Below are positions 1 to 5,106 of a stretch of 5,201 bases of DNA, piece by piece. The DNA is taken from positions 1 through 5,201 of the forward strand of contig JAADHL010000204.1 of assembly GCA_013151875.1 (NCBI GenBank), given 5' to 3'. Under the pieces are notes generated by a model. It was given only the letters and a program-made list of their open reading frames with translations. It had not been told where the DNA came from and ran no database searches. The stretch is from Deltaproteobacteria bacterium. Its GTDB lineage: Bacteria > Myxococcota_A > UBA9042 > DTJE01. The first letter of the stretch is position 1. Each line of letters starts with the position of its first letter. The position numbers were made by a program, and so were the translations under genes.

Positions 1-229
1 TTCCGGAAGGGTCGTAGTGGTCGGTCAGGTTACCGCCCACGGCCTCGATCCTGACGCCGTTCACGCCGTGCGAATCAAGGATAGCCCTGGCTATCTGCGC
101 CCCGGTCAGGCCAGAAGAAGAGGCCACCTTGGAGTATTTTTTTACCGCGCTTTTGACCTTTGCCTGGGCCCAGATGCTCAATATCAGGGCCGGGGCCAGG
201 AACAGGAAATACATTGGGTCCCAGAACAT
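1..229 (-). CDS. yugP: YugP-family membrane zinc metallopeptidase, N-terminal part (runs off left edge)
   Basis: Only the first 76 codons are in the window. The peptide opens with a short polar start (MFWDP) and then a hydrophobic segment at about residues 6-21, which should be a membrane anchor. It is followed by WAQAKVKSAVKKYSKV (20-35), SGLTGAQIAR (39-48) and NLTDHYDPSG (67-76). These blocks match what I recall of the Bacillus YugP family (putative membrane zinc metallopeptidase, Zn_peptidase_2), where the AQ-KVKS-F-KYSKV and LTDHYDP stretches are conserved near the N-terminus. The zinc-binding HExxH motif would lie beyond the left edge, so catalytic competence cannot be judged. The ATG at 229 is chosen because GGGAG lies 8 bases upstream; a second ATG at codon 6 would clip the anchor. 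The cellular role of the family is poorly known. It follows dut by 72 bases and has a plausible promoter of its own. Confidence 0.86.
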   Translation of the reverse strand, partial: MFWDPMYFLFLAPALILSIWAQAKVKSAVKKYSKVASSSGLTGAQIARAILDSHGVNGVRIEAVGGNLTDHYDPSG

Positions 230-233
230 TCCG

Positions 234-247
234 GTTTCTCCCGAAAC
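234..247 (-). promoter_or_regulatory. Small hairpin holding the yugP Shine-Dalgarno in its loop
   Basis: On the minus strand the sequence reads GTTTC-GGGA-GAAAC, a perfect 5-bp stem closed by GGGA, which fits the GNRA tetraloop rule. The Shine-Dalgarno GGGAG (238-242) occupies the loop and one stem base, 8 bases before the ATG. The stem is short and may simply leave the site exposed in the loop, so a regulatory effect is inference. Confidence 0.35.
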
Positions 248-259
248 TACCTGGTAGAC

Positions 260-288
260 AATATTGAAATCAGTTACAGGGCTGTCAA
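260..288 (-). promoter_or_regulatory. Predicted sigma-70 promoter for yugP
   Basis: Read on the minus strand, a perfect -35 hexamer TTGACA (283-288) is separated by 17 bases from AATATT (260-265), which matches four of six positions of TATAAT. Transcription would start near 253, giving a leader of about 24 bases that includes the Shine-Dalgarno. The -35 box lies 13 bases after the dut stop codon, so yugP could be transcribed separately as well as by read-through. An 11-base palindrome, CTACCTGGTAG (247-257), covers the predicted start. Confidence 0.5.
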
Positions 289-301
289 GGGAACAGTAGT
301 G

Positions 302-757
302 TCAGCCGCCCGTATGCCCGAACCCACCCTGGCCGCGATCGGTGCTGTCCAGGTCATCCACCTCGACGACCTCCGCCCTTGCAACCCGGCAGATTACCAG
401 TTGGGCGATCCGGTCGCCCCTTTTCACGGTGAAGGGGTCGTTGCCCAGATTCACCAGGATGACCTTGACCTCGCCCCGATAGTCGGAATCGATGGTCCCC
501 GGCGAGTTCAGGACGGTGACGCCGTGCTTCAGGGCCAGTCCGCTGCGGGGCCTGACCTGGGCCTCGAATCCCTCCGGGAGGGCGATGGCGAATCCAGTGG
601 GGATAAGGACGCGTTCGCCGGGCCCCATGACCACCGGTTCCGCAACGGCCGCGGGGAGGTCCATGCCGGCCGAACCGGAGGTGGCGTATTCGGGTGCGGC
701 AATGTCCAGGTCATGAGTTCTCAGGCGCAGGATCCTTATGGCCGGCGAATCAGGCAT
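302..757 (-). CDS. dut: dUTP diphosphatase (dUTPase), trimeric type
   Basis: The 151-residue protein hydrolyses dUTP to dUMP and pyrophosphate, keeping uracil out of DNA and supplying dUMP for thymidylate synthesis in the cytosol. All five motifs of the homotrimeric family are present in order: SAGMDL (29-34), PRSGLAL (70-76), the TVLNSPGTIDSDYRGEV block (81-97) with the expected catalytic Asp90 and uracil-pocket Tyr93, GDRIAQLV (114-121), and the C-terminal P-loop-like RGQGGFGHTG (141-150). Length is normal for bacterial dUTPases. The last motif has His where Ser is usual (GFGSTG). The ATG at 757 is the only good start: an in-frame TGA lies four codons upstream and motif I sits at the usual distance from it. 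No strong Shine-Dalgarno precedes it. The gap to the upstream pnp stop is 29 bases with no terminator, so co-transcription and perhaps translational coupling with pnp are likely. Confidence 0.97.
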   Translation of the reverse strand: MPDSPAIRILRLRTHDLDIAAPEYATSGSAGMDLPAAVAEPVVMGPGERVLIPTGFAIALPEGFEAQVRPRSGLALKHGVTVLNSPGTIDSDYRGEVKVILVNLGNDPFTVKRGDRIAQLVICRVARAEVVEVDDLDSTDRGQGGFGHTGG

Positions 758-786
758 GCGGTTACGTCATCAATTCCAACGAATTC

Positions 787-2973
787 TTACCGATCTCTGC
801 GGCCGCCGCGATCGTCACGGTCGCGTCCGCGGCTCCGATCAGGACGATCCCCGTGATCTTGCCGACGCCCCTGATCACCGGAATCTCTGTCACCGGCGTC
901 CTCCAGGGTGGCTCGCCGCGACAGGCGCACCTTGCCGGAACGCGCGTCCACGCCGATACACTTGACGGTGATCTCGTCGCCTTCCCGGACCACGTCCTCC
1001 ACCCTCTGGATGCGGCGGTTGGCAAGCTCACTGATATGGACCAGGCCCTCGACCCCGGGCAGGATGCGCACGAAACACCCGAAATCGACCGTCTTGACCA
1101 CCTGCCCTGTGTAGGTCTTGCCCACCTCGGCCTCGTCGGTCAGGGCCTTGACCATGGCCACGGCCTTGTCCGCCACGGCCTGGTCCGGGGTCGCGATGAG
1201 GACGACGCCCTCGTCGTTGACTTCGATGTTGGCGCCGGTATCGGCCTGGATACCGCGAATATTGCGGCCGCCGGGGCCGATCAGGTCCCTGATCCGGTCG
1301 GGGTTGATGTTCATCGACAGGATGCGCGGCGCGAATTCGGAATAGTTCTCGCGCGGCTTTTCAATGGCCTCCTTCATCTTGCCGATGATATGAAGCCTGG
1401 CCTTGCGGGCCTGTTCGAGGGCACTGGTGAATATCTCTTCGTTGAGGCCGCTGCACTTGATGTCCATCTGCACCGCGGACACGCCCTCTTCGGTGCCAAC
1501 CACCTTGAAGTCCATATCGCCGCTGTGGTCCTCGTCGCCCAGGATGTCCGTGAGCACGACCACCTTGTCGCCTTCCTTGACAAGGCCCATGGCGATGCCG
1601 CCCACATGGGACTTGATCGGCACGCCCGCGTCCATCAGGGACATCGAGGAACCGCACACGGTGGCCATGGACGACGAACCGTTGGACTCCAGGATCTCGG
1701 ATACGACGCGCAGGGTGTAGGGAAAGTCCACGTCGTCGCCGGGCAGCACCGCGGAGACGCCGCGGCGGGCCAGTGTCCCATGACCGATGTCACGTCGGCT
1801 GGGTCCGCGGATCATCTTGACCTCGCCCACGCTGTAGGGCGGGAAGTTATAGTGCAGGATGAAATCGCGGGTGGTGTCGCCCGTCAGCAGGTCCAGGCGC
1901 TGCTCGTCGGACGAAGTTCCCAGCGTAGTGGACACGATGGCCTGGGTCTCGCCGCGGGTGAACAGGGCTGAACCGTGGGTCCTGGGCAAAAGTCCTACCT
2001 CGCAGGAAATGGGGCGCACATCCTGGGGACCACGGCCGTCCACGCGCTTGCCCTCGTCCAGGATCAGGCGTCGCAGTCGTTCCTTTTCCAGGCCCTCCAC
2101 GATGCCGACTATCTCTTTGCCGCGGCCCTCGAACTCCTCCCCGAGTTCCTTCAACGCCAGTTCCTTCACAGCGGAGATCGCATGGTGGCGCGGCATCTTC
2201 TCTTTCTCTTCCAGCGCCTTGCACATGGGTTCCCAGGCCACCTCCCGCACCCGGGCGACCAGGGCCTCGTCGGTCTTGGGCAGTTCCAGGTCGCGCTTGG
2301 TCACGCCCAGTTCAGCGGCCATCTTTTCCTGAAGGTCCAGCAGCGGCTTGGCGGCCTTTTCGGCGAACAGCAGCGCCTCCACCAGCAGTTTCTCGGGCAC
2401 GATCGTGGCCTTGCCTTCGACCATGGTCAGGCCTTCCCGGCCGACCGCCACGACCAGGTCCAGACTGCATTCCTCGCGCTCGGCGTAAGTGGGGTTGACC
2501 ACCAGTTCACCGTTCAGCGAACCCACCCTGAGGCCGGCTATGGGACCGTCGAACGGCACGTCCGAAAAGGTCAGAGCGGCGCTGGCGCCGATCAGGGCCG
2601 GGATCCCCGGGTCGTTGACCTTGTCGTGGGACAGGACCGTTGCCAGAACCTGGGTATCGAACCTGTACCCCTTGGGGAACAACGGCCTTATGGGGCGGTC
2701 GATGAGGCGGCTGGTCAGGGTCTCGATCTCGGTGTTCCGCCCCTCCCTTTTGAAAAACCCGCCGGGTATCTTGCCGGCGGCGTAGGTGCGTTCCATGTAT
2801 TCAACGGTCAGGGGCAGGAAATCGACGCCCTCACGCGGTCTGCCCGCGACCACCGTGACCAGGACCACCGTATCGCCCAGGGTCACCAGGGCCGAGCCAT
2901 GTGCCTGCTTGGCGAGCCTCCCTGTCTCGATGGTCAGTTTCTTGCCGTAAAAATCGATTGTTTCCTTCAACAT
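787..2973 (-). CDS. pnp: Polynucleotide phosphorylase (PNPase)
   Basis: This 728-residue enzyme degrades RNA from the 3' end by phosphorolysis, releasing nucleoside diphosphates; in the family it is a trimer and often part of the degradosome. Two RNase PH folds are visible. The first (about 8-140) carries GGFFKREGR and TSRLIDRPIRPLFP (71-100). A helical linker (about 215-305) precedes the second (about 311-530), which has SSSMATVCGSS (433-443) and LGDEDHSGDMDFK (478-490). There D482, D488 and K490 correspond to the catalytic D486, D492 and K494 of E. coli. A KH domain with GPGG (566-569) and an S1 domain (about 618-688) follow. The last 35 residues are an Asp/Arg/Gly-rich tail, common in PNPases and probably disordered. 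The reading frame stays open 36 codons further upstream, but GGAGGAG lies 9 bases before the ATG at 2973 and the family alignment begins at MLKETIDFYG, so that start is preferred. It lies 120 bases after rpsO. Confidence 0.98.
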   Translation of the reverse strand: MLKETIDFYGKKLTIETGRLAKQAHGSALVTLGDTVVLVTVVAGRPREGVDFLPLTVEYMERTYAAGKIPGGFFKREGRNTEIETLTSRLIDRPIRPLFPKGYRFDTQVLATVLSHDKVNDPGIPALIGASAALTFSDVPFDGPIAGLRVGSLNGELVVNPTYAEREECSLDLVVAVGREGLTMVEGKATIVPEKLLVEALLFAEKAAKPLLDLQEKMAAELGVTKRDLELPKTDEALVARVREVAWEPMCKALEEKEKMPRHHAISAVKELALKELGEEFEGRGKEIVGIVEGLEKERLRRLILDEGKRVDGRGPQDVRPISCEVGLLPRTHGSALFTRGETQAIVSTTLGTSSDEQRLDLLTGDTTRDFILHYNFPPYSVGEVKMIRGPSRRDIGHGTLARRGVSAVLPGDDVDFPYTLRVVSEILESNGSSSMATVCGSSMSLMDAGVPIKSHVGGIAMGLVKEGDKVVVLTDILGDEDHSGDMDFKVVGTEEGVSAVQMDIKCSGLNEEIFTSALEQARKARLHIIGKMKEAIEKPRENYSEFAPRILSMNINPDRIRDLIGPGGRNIRGIQADTGANIEVNDEGVVLIATPDQAVADKAVAMVKALTDEAEVGKTYTGQVVKTVDFGCFVRILPGVEGLVHISELANRRIQRVEDVVREGDEITVKCIGVDARSGKVRLSRRATLEDAGDRDSGDQGRRQDHGDRPDRSRGRDRDDRGGRRDR

Positions 2974-2982
2974 GTCTTGATA

Positions 2983-2989
2983 CTCCTCC
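2983..2989 (-). promoter_or_regulatory. Strong Shine-Dalgarno of pnp; decides the start
   Basis: The minus strand reads GGAGGAG, then nine bases, then the ATG at 2973. The site overlaps an in-frame upstream ATG (codons Met-Glu-Glu, from 2991), which has no comparable site of its own. This supports starting PNPase at MLKETIDF and not at one of the earlier in-frame ATGs. Confidence 0.85.
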
Positions 2990-2991
2990 AT

Positions 2992-3025
2992 CCTGCCCGT
3001 TTCGCGCATATCCGCGCGGCCCAGG
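2992..3025 (-). promoter_or_regulatory. Hairpin in the pnp leader next to the Shine-Dalgarno
   Basis: On the minus strand an inner stem CGCGC/GCGCG (3014-3018 with 3003-3007) encloses a six-base loop, GGATAT. An outer stem CCTG/CAGG (3022-3025 with 2992-2995) can close it across an asymmetric internal loop. The outer arm ends two bases before the GGAGGAG site, so folding could affect ribosome access. By analogy with E. coli, where PNPase controls its own leader after RNase III cutting, a regulatory role is plausible but not shown. Confidence 0.4.
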
Positions 3026-3060
3026 CGTCCATTACGGACTCTGTGGTTTGGATGGACCTG
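3022..3060 (-). promoter_or_regulatory. Long hairpin in the rpsO-pnp spacer
   Basis: On the minus strand CAGGTCCAT (3052-3060) can pair with ATGGA-CG-CCTG (3022-3032), giving nine base pairs with a two-base CG bulge and a 19-base loop. Its distal arm CCTG is the same segment used by the outer stem of the hairpin nearer to pnp, so the two outer pairings exclude each other. No U-run follows, so it does not look like a terminator; an RNA-processing or regulatory element is a better guess. Confidence 0.4.
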
Positions 3061-3069
3061 AATTGTTGA

Positions 3070-3090
3070 TTCCCGCCCCAACGGCAGGAA
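3070..3090 (-). promoter_or_regulatory. Stable hairpin just after rpsO; no U-run
   Basis: Three bases after the rpsO stop codon the minus strand reads TTCCTGCC-GTTGG-GGCGGGAA, an eight-base-pair stem with one G-U pair and a five-base loop. The following bases (TCAACAATT) lack the U-run of an intrinsic terminator. It could protect the 3' end of rpsO mRNA, attenuate read-through weakly or be a processing site. In E. coli the equivalent spacer carries a partial terminator and RNase III sites. Confidence 0.5.
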
Positions 3091-3093
3091 AAG

Positions 3094-3363
3094 TCACTTG
3101 CGGATGCCCAGCCTGGAGATCAGCTCGAAATAACGAGACGCCTCCTTTCTCTTCAGGTAGTCCAGCAGTCGACGGCGCTTCCCAACGAGCTTCAGCAGCC
3201 CCCTCCTGGAATGGTGATCCAGTTTGTGGGATTTGAAGTGCTCGGTAAGGTAGCGGATCCTCGACGTGAGGATGGCAACCTGCACTTCCGGGGACCCTAC
3301 ATCGCTGTCGTGCGTGCGGTACTCGCTGATAATCGCCTGTTTCTGGTCCGTCGAGAGTGGCAT
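3094..3363 (-). CDS. rpsO: 30S ribosomal protein S15
   Basis: The 89-residue protein is the standard length for S15, an early-binding protein of the 30S platform that contacts 16S rRNA near the h20-h21-h22 junction. The family signature is clear: HDSDVGSPEVQVAILTSRI (18-36), then HFKSHKLDHHSRRGLLKLVGKRRRLLDYL (42-70). It includes the conserved His42, Asp49 and Ser52 of the rRNA-binding face. Val22 replaces the commoner Thr in DTGSPEVQ. The frame stays open for 21 further codons, but the ATG of that longer version lies inside the -35 box of the predicted promoter. The ATG at 3363 follows GGAGG by five bases and matches the family N-terminus MPLSTDQKQ. It is 89 bases downstream of dnaA with a strong promoter of its own, and 120 bases upstream of pnp, the classical rpsO-pnp pairing. 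Confidence 0.98.
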   Translation of the reverse strand: MPLSTDQKQAIISEYRTHDSDVGSPEVQVAILTSRIRYLTEHFKSHKLDHHSRRGLLKLVGKRRRLLDYLKRKEASRYFELISRLGIRK

Positions 3364-3368
3364 CCAGT

Positions 3369-3373
3369 CCTCC
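3369..3373 (-). promoter_or_regulatory. rpsO Shine-Dalgarno
   Basis: The minus strand reads GGAGG followed by five bases and the ATG at 3363. The spacing is on the short side but functional, and it picks out the 89-residue S15 from the longer open frame. Confidence 0.75.
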
Positions 3374-3397
3374 ACTTCGTCCTTAAAAAGCCGACGG

Positions 3398-3426
3398 ATG
3401 ATAAGTTCGCGCGGATTCAATGTCAA
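3398..3426 (-). promoter_or_regulatory. Near-consensus sigma-70 promoter of rpsO(-pnp-dut)
   Basis: Read on the minus strand, a perfect -35 box TTGACA (3421-3426), a 17-base spacer and TATCAT (3398-3403, five of six matches) form the best promoter in the window. The predicted start is near 3391, leaving a leader of only about 28 bases before rpsO. It lies wholly in the dnaA-rpsO spacer, 26 bases after the dnaA stop, and should drive rpsO, pnp and probably dut. Confidence 0.78.
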
Positions 3427-3452
3427 GCAAAGAAATATGGAAAGAGGGGTCC

Positions 3453-4790
3453 CTACGACATGCCGAGCTGGCGTTCGATGTCCTTGAGGGCGCGCTCGGT
3501 GGCGGGTTCGGATTCAATGACCTTTTCAATACGGCTGAGGGCCGACAGCACGGTAGTGTGGCTGCGACCGCCCAGGGCCTGACCGATCGACTGGAGCGAG
3601 GCGCCCGTGTGTTTCCTGAGAATGTGGATGGCGATCTGCCTGGGCATGGAAACGCCGCGGTGGCGTCTGGCGGATTTGAGGTCGGACACCTGCAGTTGGA
3701 AATATTCGGCCACGATCTTCAACACCACGTCCGTGGTCAGCCGCCCCCTCCTGTCCGTGACGATCCGGTCGGTAACCCGCCTGGCCAGGTCAAGGGTCAA
3801 GGGTATCTTCCTGATCAGGGCATGAGCGGTCACCCTGTTGAGCGCCCCCTCCAGGTCCCTGACGGAGGTGGTGAACCGGGAGGCCAGGTACGACGCCACG
3901 TCATCCGAAAGCTTGACGCCTTCCCTTGCGGCCTTCTGCTGCACGATCCTGACGCGCAGCTCCAGCTCGGGCGGGCCGATATCGACGATCAGACCCCAGC
4001 CGAACCTGGAACGGAGCCGCTCGGACACCTTTGGAATGGCCGAGGGGAACTGGTCGCCGGTAATCACGATCTGTTTCTGGGCGTTATAGAGCTCGTTGAA
4101 CGTGTGGTAGAACTCCTCCTGGGCGAATTCCCTGTTAGCCAGGTACTGGATGTCGTCCACCAGCAGCACGTCGCACTGCCCGCGGTACCGATAGCGCACG
4201 GCATCGAGCCGGTTGTTCTTGACCGCGGTCATGATCTCGTTGACGTAGGACTCGCCTGACATATAGAGGATGCGCATGTCCGGAAACCGGCGACGTATCT
4301 CGTGCCCGACCGCCTGAATCAGGTGGGTCTTGCCCAGCCCCACCCCACCATAGATGAACATGGGATTGTAGGAGCCGGCCGGGTTCTCGGCCACCATCTC
4401 GCACGCGGAATGACCGACCTCGTTGGAGGGGCCCACCACGAATGTGTCGAAGGTGAAACGCGGGACCAGCCTCTCGCCCAGGTCCTCGTGGCGGCTGATT
4501 GCCTGCCCGTCCCTGTCCGACTTTCCCCTTCGCGCCCGCTTTTCGCCGCCGGAACCGCTGATCTTGAAATCGATGCCCACGTGACAACGCGTCGTGTCCC
4601 ACACCGCGTCCTTGATGATGTCCAGGTAATTGTCCCTCACCCATCTGGCGAAAAACTCGTCAGGGACCTCGAGCGTAAGGGAGCCCTCCGTCCCCTCAAC
4701 CTGCTTCAACGGACTCAACCACGTTTCGAACTGGACGGGATCCAACCTGGTCTTCAGGACATCGAGAGTCTGCCGCCATGTTTCGAGCAT
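3453..4790 (-). CDS. dnaA: Chromosomal replication initiator protein DnaA
   Basis: DnaA binds origin boxes as an ATP-bound filament, melts the origin and helps load the replicative helicase. The 445-residue protein shows all domains. Domain I (1-75) includes FETWLSPLK (21-29). A short charged linker (about 78-108) stands for domain II. The AAA+ domain has Walker A GGVGLGKTH (148-156), Walker B VLLVDDIQ (208-215), box VII ERLRSRFGWGL (257-267) and the sensor II region RDLEGALNRV (311-320). Domain IV carries the DNA-binding helix signature GGRSHTTVLSA (407-417). After the sensor I strand the usual S-D-R reads G-D-Q (TGDQFPSAIP, 244-253), a notable deviation. The ATG at 4790 follows AAGGGG by nine bases and matches the family N-terminus; the frame extends 23 codons upstream to a TTG that lacks a Shine-Dalgarno and coincides with the predicted transcription start. 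The downstream neighbour is rpsO instead of the usual dnaN. Confidence 0.98.
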   Translation of the reverse strand: MLETWRQTLDVLKTRLDPVQFETWLSPLKQVEGTEGSLTLEVPDEFFARWVRDNYLDIIKDAVWDTTRCHVGIDFKISGSGGEKRARRGKSDRDGQAISRHEDLGERLVPRFTFDTFVVGPSNEVGHSACEMVAENPAGSYNPMFIYGGVGLGKTHLIQAVGHEIRRRFPDMRILYMSGESYVNEIMTAVKNNRLDAVRYRYRGQCDVLLVDDIQYLANREFAQEEFYHTFNELYNAQKQIVITGDQFPSAIPKVSERLRSRFGWGLIVDIGPPELELRVRIVQQKAAREGVKLSDDVASYLASRFTTSVRDLEGALNRVTAHALIRKIPLTLDLARRVTDRIVTDRRGRLTTDVVLKIVAEYFQLQVSDLKSARRHRGVSMPRQIAIHILRKHTGASLQSIGQALGGRSHTTVLSALSRIEKVIESEPATERALKDIERQLGMS

Positions 4791-4865
4791 ACTGAGCCGC
4801 CCCTTTTTTGGCCGTTTTACCACGAGCCTCTGTTCGCTGAAGGCTTTCTGGCCTAGCAAAGAGAT

Positions 4866-4894
4866 TTATTACCGCCGAGTCGGAGGCTTGACAA
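4866..4894 (-). promoter_or_regulatory. Possible dnaA promoter
   Basis: On the minus strand TTGTCA (4889-4894, five of six), a 17-base spacer and TAATAA (4866-4871, only three of six) could form a sigma-70 promoter starting near 4859, with a leader of about 69 bases. A seven-base T run (4916-4922) lies roughly 60 bases upstream of that start, at the edge of where an UP element would act. The weak -10 box keeps confidence low. Confidence 0.35.
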
Positions 4895-5042
4895 GCGGGA
4901 AATATCACTATCTGGAAAAAAAGTCTTTTATCGGGCGTTTACGGGCGAAAAAAAAACTTCGACCCGATCCGCGCGCGCCCCTAACCTTTTGTCTTTCCTT
5001 GTTTCCAACACTTTCTGGTTTGAGATCGGCCTGTTTCGTATC

Positions 5043-5058
5043 GTGACATCTAAGTCAC
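5043..5058. repeat. Inverted repeat GTGAC-N6-GTCAC, possible operator
   Basis: Perfect five-base arms GTGAC (5043-5047) and GTCAC (5054-5058) flank ATCTAA. The element lies 48 bases before the start codon at 5107, where an operator or promoter-proximal site would be expected. The half-sites resemble those of several dimeric regulators, but the spacing does not match the CRP consensus, which has GTGA and TCAC six bases apart instead of eight. No specific regulator can be named. Confidence 0.4.
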
Positions 5059-5106
5059 CGGATCTAAACATTAATACAGACGACCTCCGGGGGGAGAAAA
5101 CTGGGA

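Larger units (their letters stand above)
4791..5106. other. Divergent intergenic region between dnaA and the plus-strand gene
   Basis: These 316 bases contain no convincing gene. From the dnaA side they hold the dnaA leader with its Shine-Dalgarno AAGGGG (4800-4805), a possible dnaA promoter, a seven-base A run (4916-4922), two CGGGCG copies ten bases apart (4932-4937, 4942-4947) and a nine-base A run (4948-4956). Beyond these come a GC block GCGCGCGC (4971-4978), a stretch rich in C and T (about 4976-5021), an inverted repeat (5043-5058) and the leader of the divergent gene. It is visibly richer in A and T than the coding sequence. Intergenic regions beside dnaA often carry the origin, but reading both strands I found no TTATNCACA-type DnaA box here. 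Confidence 0.6.

Noticed and set aside
762..1031. Minus-strand frame overlapping the PNPase tail, whose end looks protein-like (GKITGIVLIGAADATVTIAAAA)
   Set aside because: It is an out-of-frame reading of Asp/Arg/Gly codons. The in-frame S1 domain continues smoothly into a typical charged PNPase tail, so no frameshift is needed.
694..1971. Long open frames on the plus strand across pnp, dnaA and rpsO (for example 694-1971 and 1975-3069)
   Set aside because: They are antisense shadows of well-conserved minus-strand genes, produced by GC-rich codon use; the translations look like no family and are rich in His, Gly and Asp.
3094..3426. A 110-codon version of rpsO starting at 3426
   Set aside because: Its ATG lies inside the -35 box of the predicted promoter, it has no Shine-Dalgarno, and the 89-residue form matches family length and has GGAGG before it.
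3441..3456. GGGACCCC just after the dnaA stop as a terminator
   Set aside because: The arms have only one base between them and no U-run follows, so it cannot form a terminator hairpin.
3453..4859. A 468-codon version of dnaA starting at a TTG at 4859
   Set aside because: The TTG has no Shine-Dalgarno and coincides with the predicted transcription start. The extra 23 residues do not resemble DnaA, whose family N-terminus begins at MLETWRQTL.
4923..4960. Intrinsic terminator formed by AAGT...ACTT and T/A runs around the CGGGCG repeat
   Set aside because: The two GC segments are direct repeats, not complementary, so no GC stem forms, and no gene ends at this site on either strand.
4967..5064. 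Three GATC sites as a Dam/SeqA-type origin signature
   Set aside because: GATC is frequent throughout this GC-rich window, the sites are not clustered, and there are no DnaA boxes with them.
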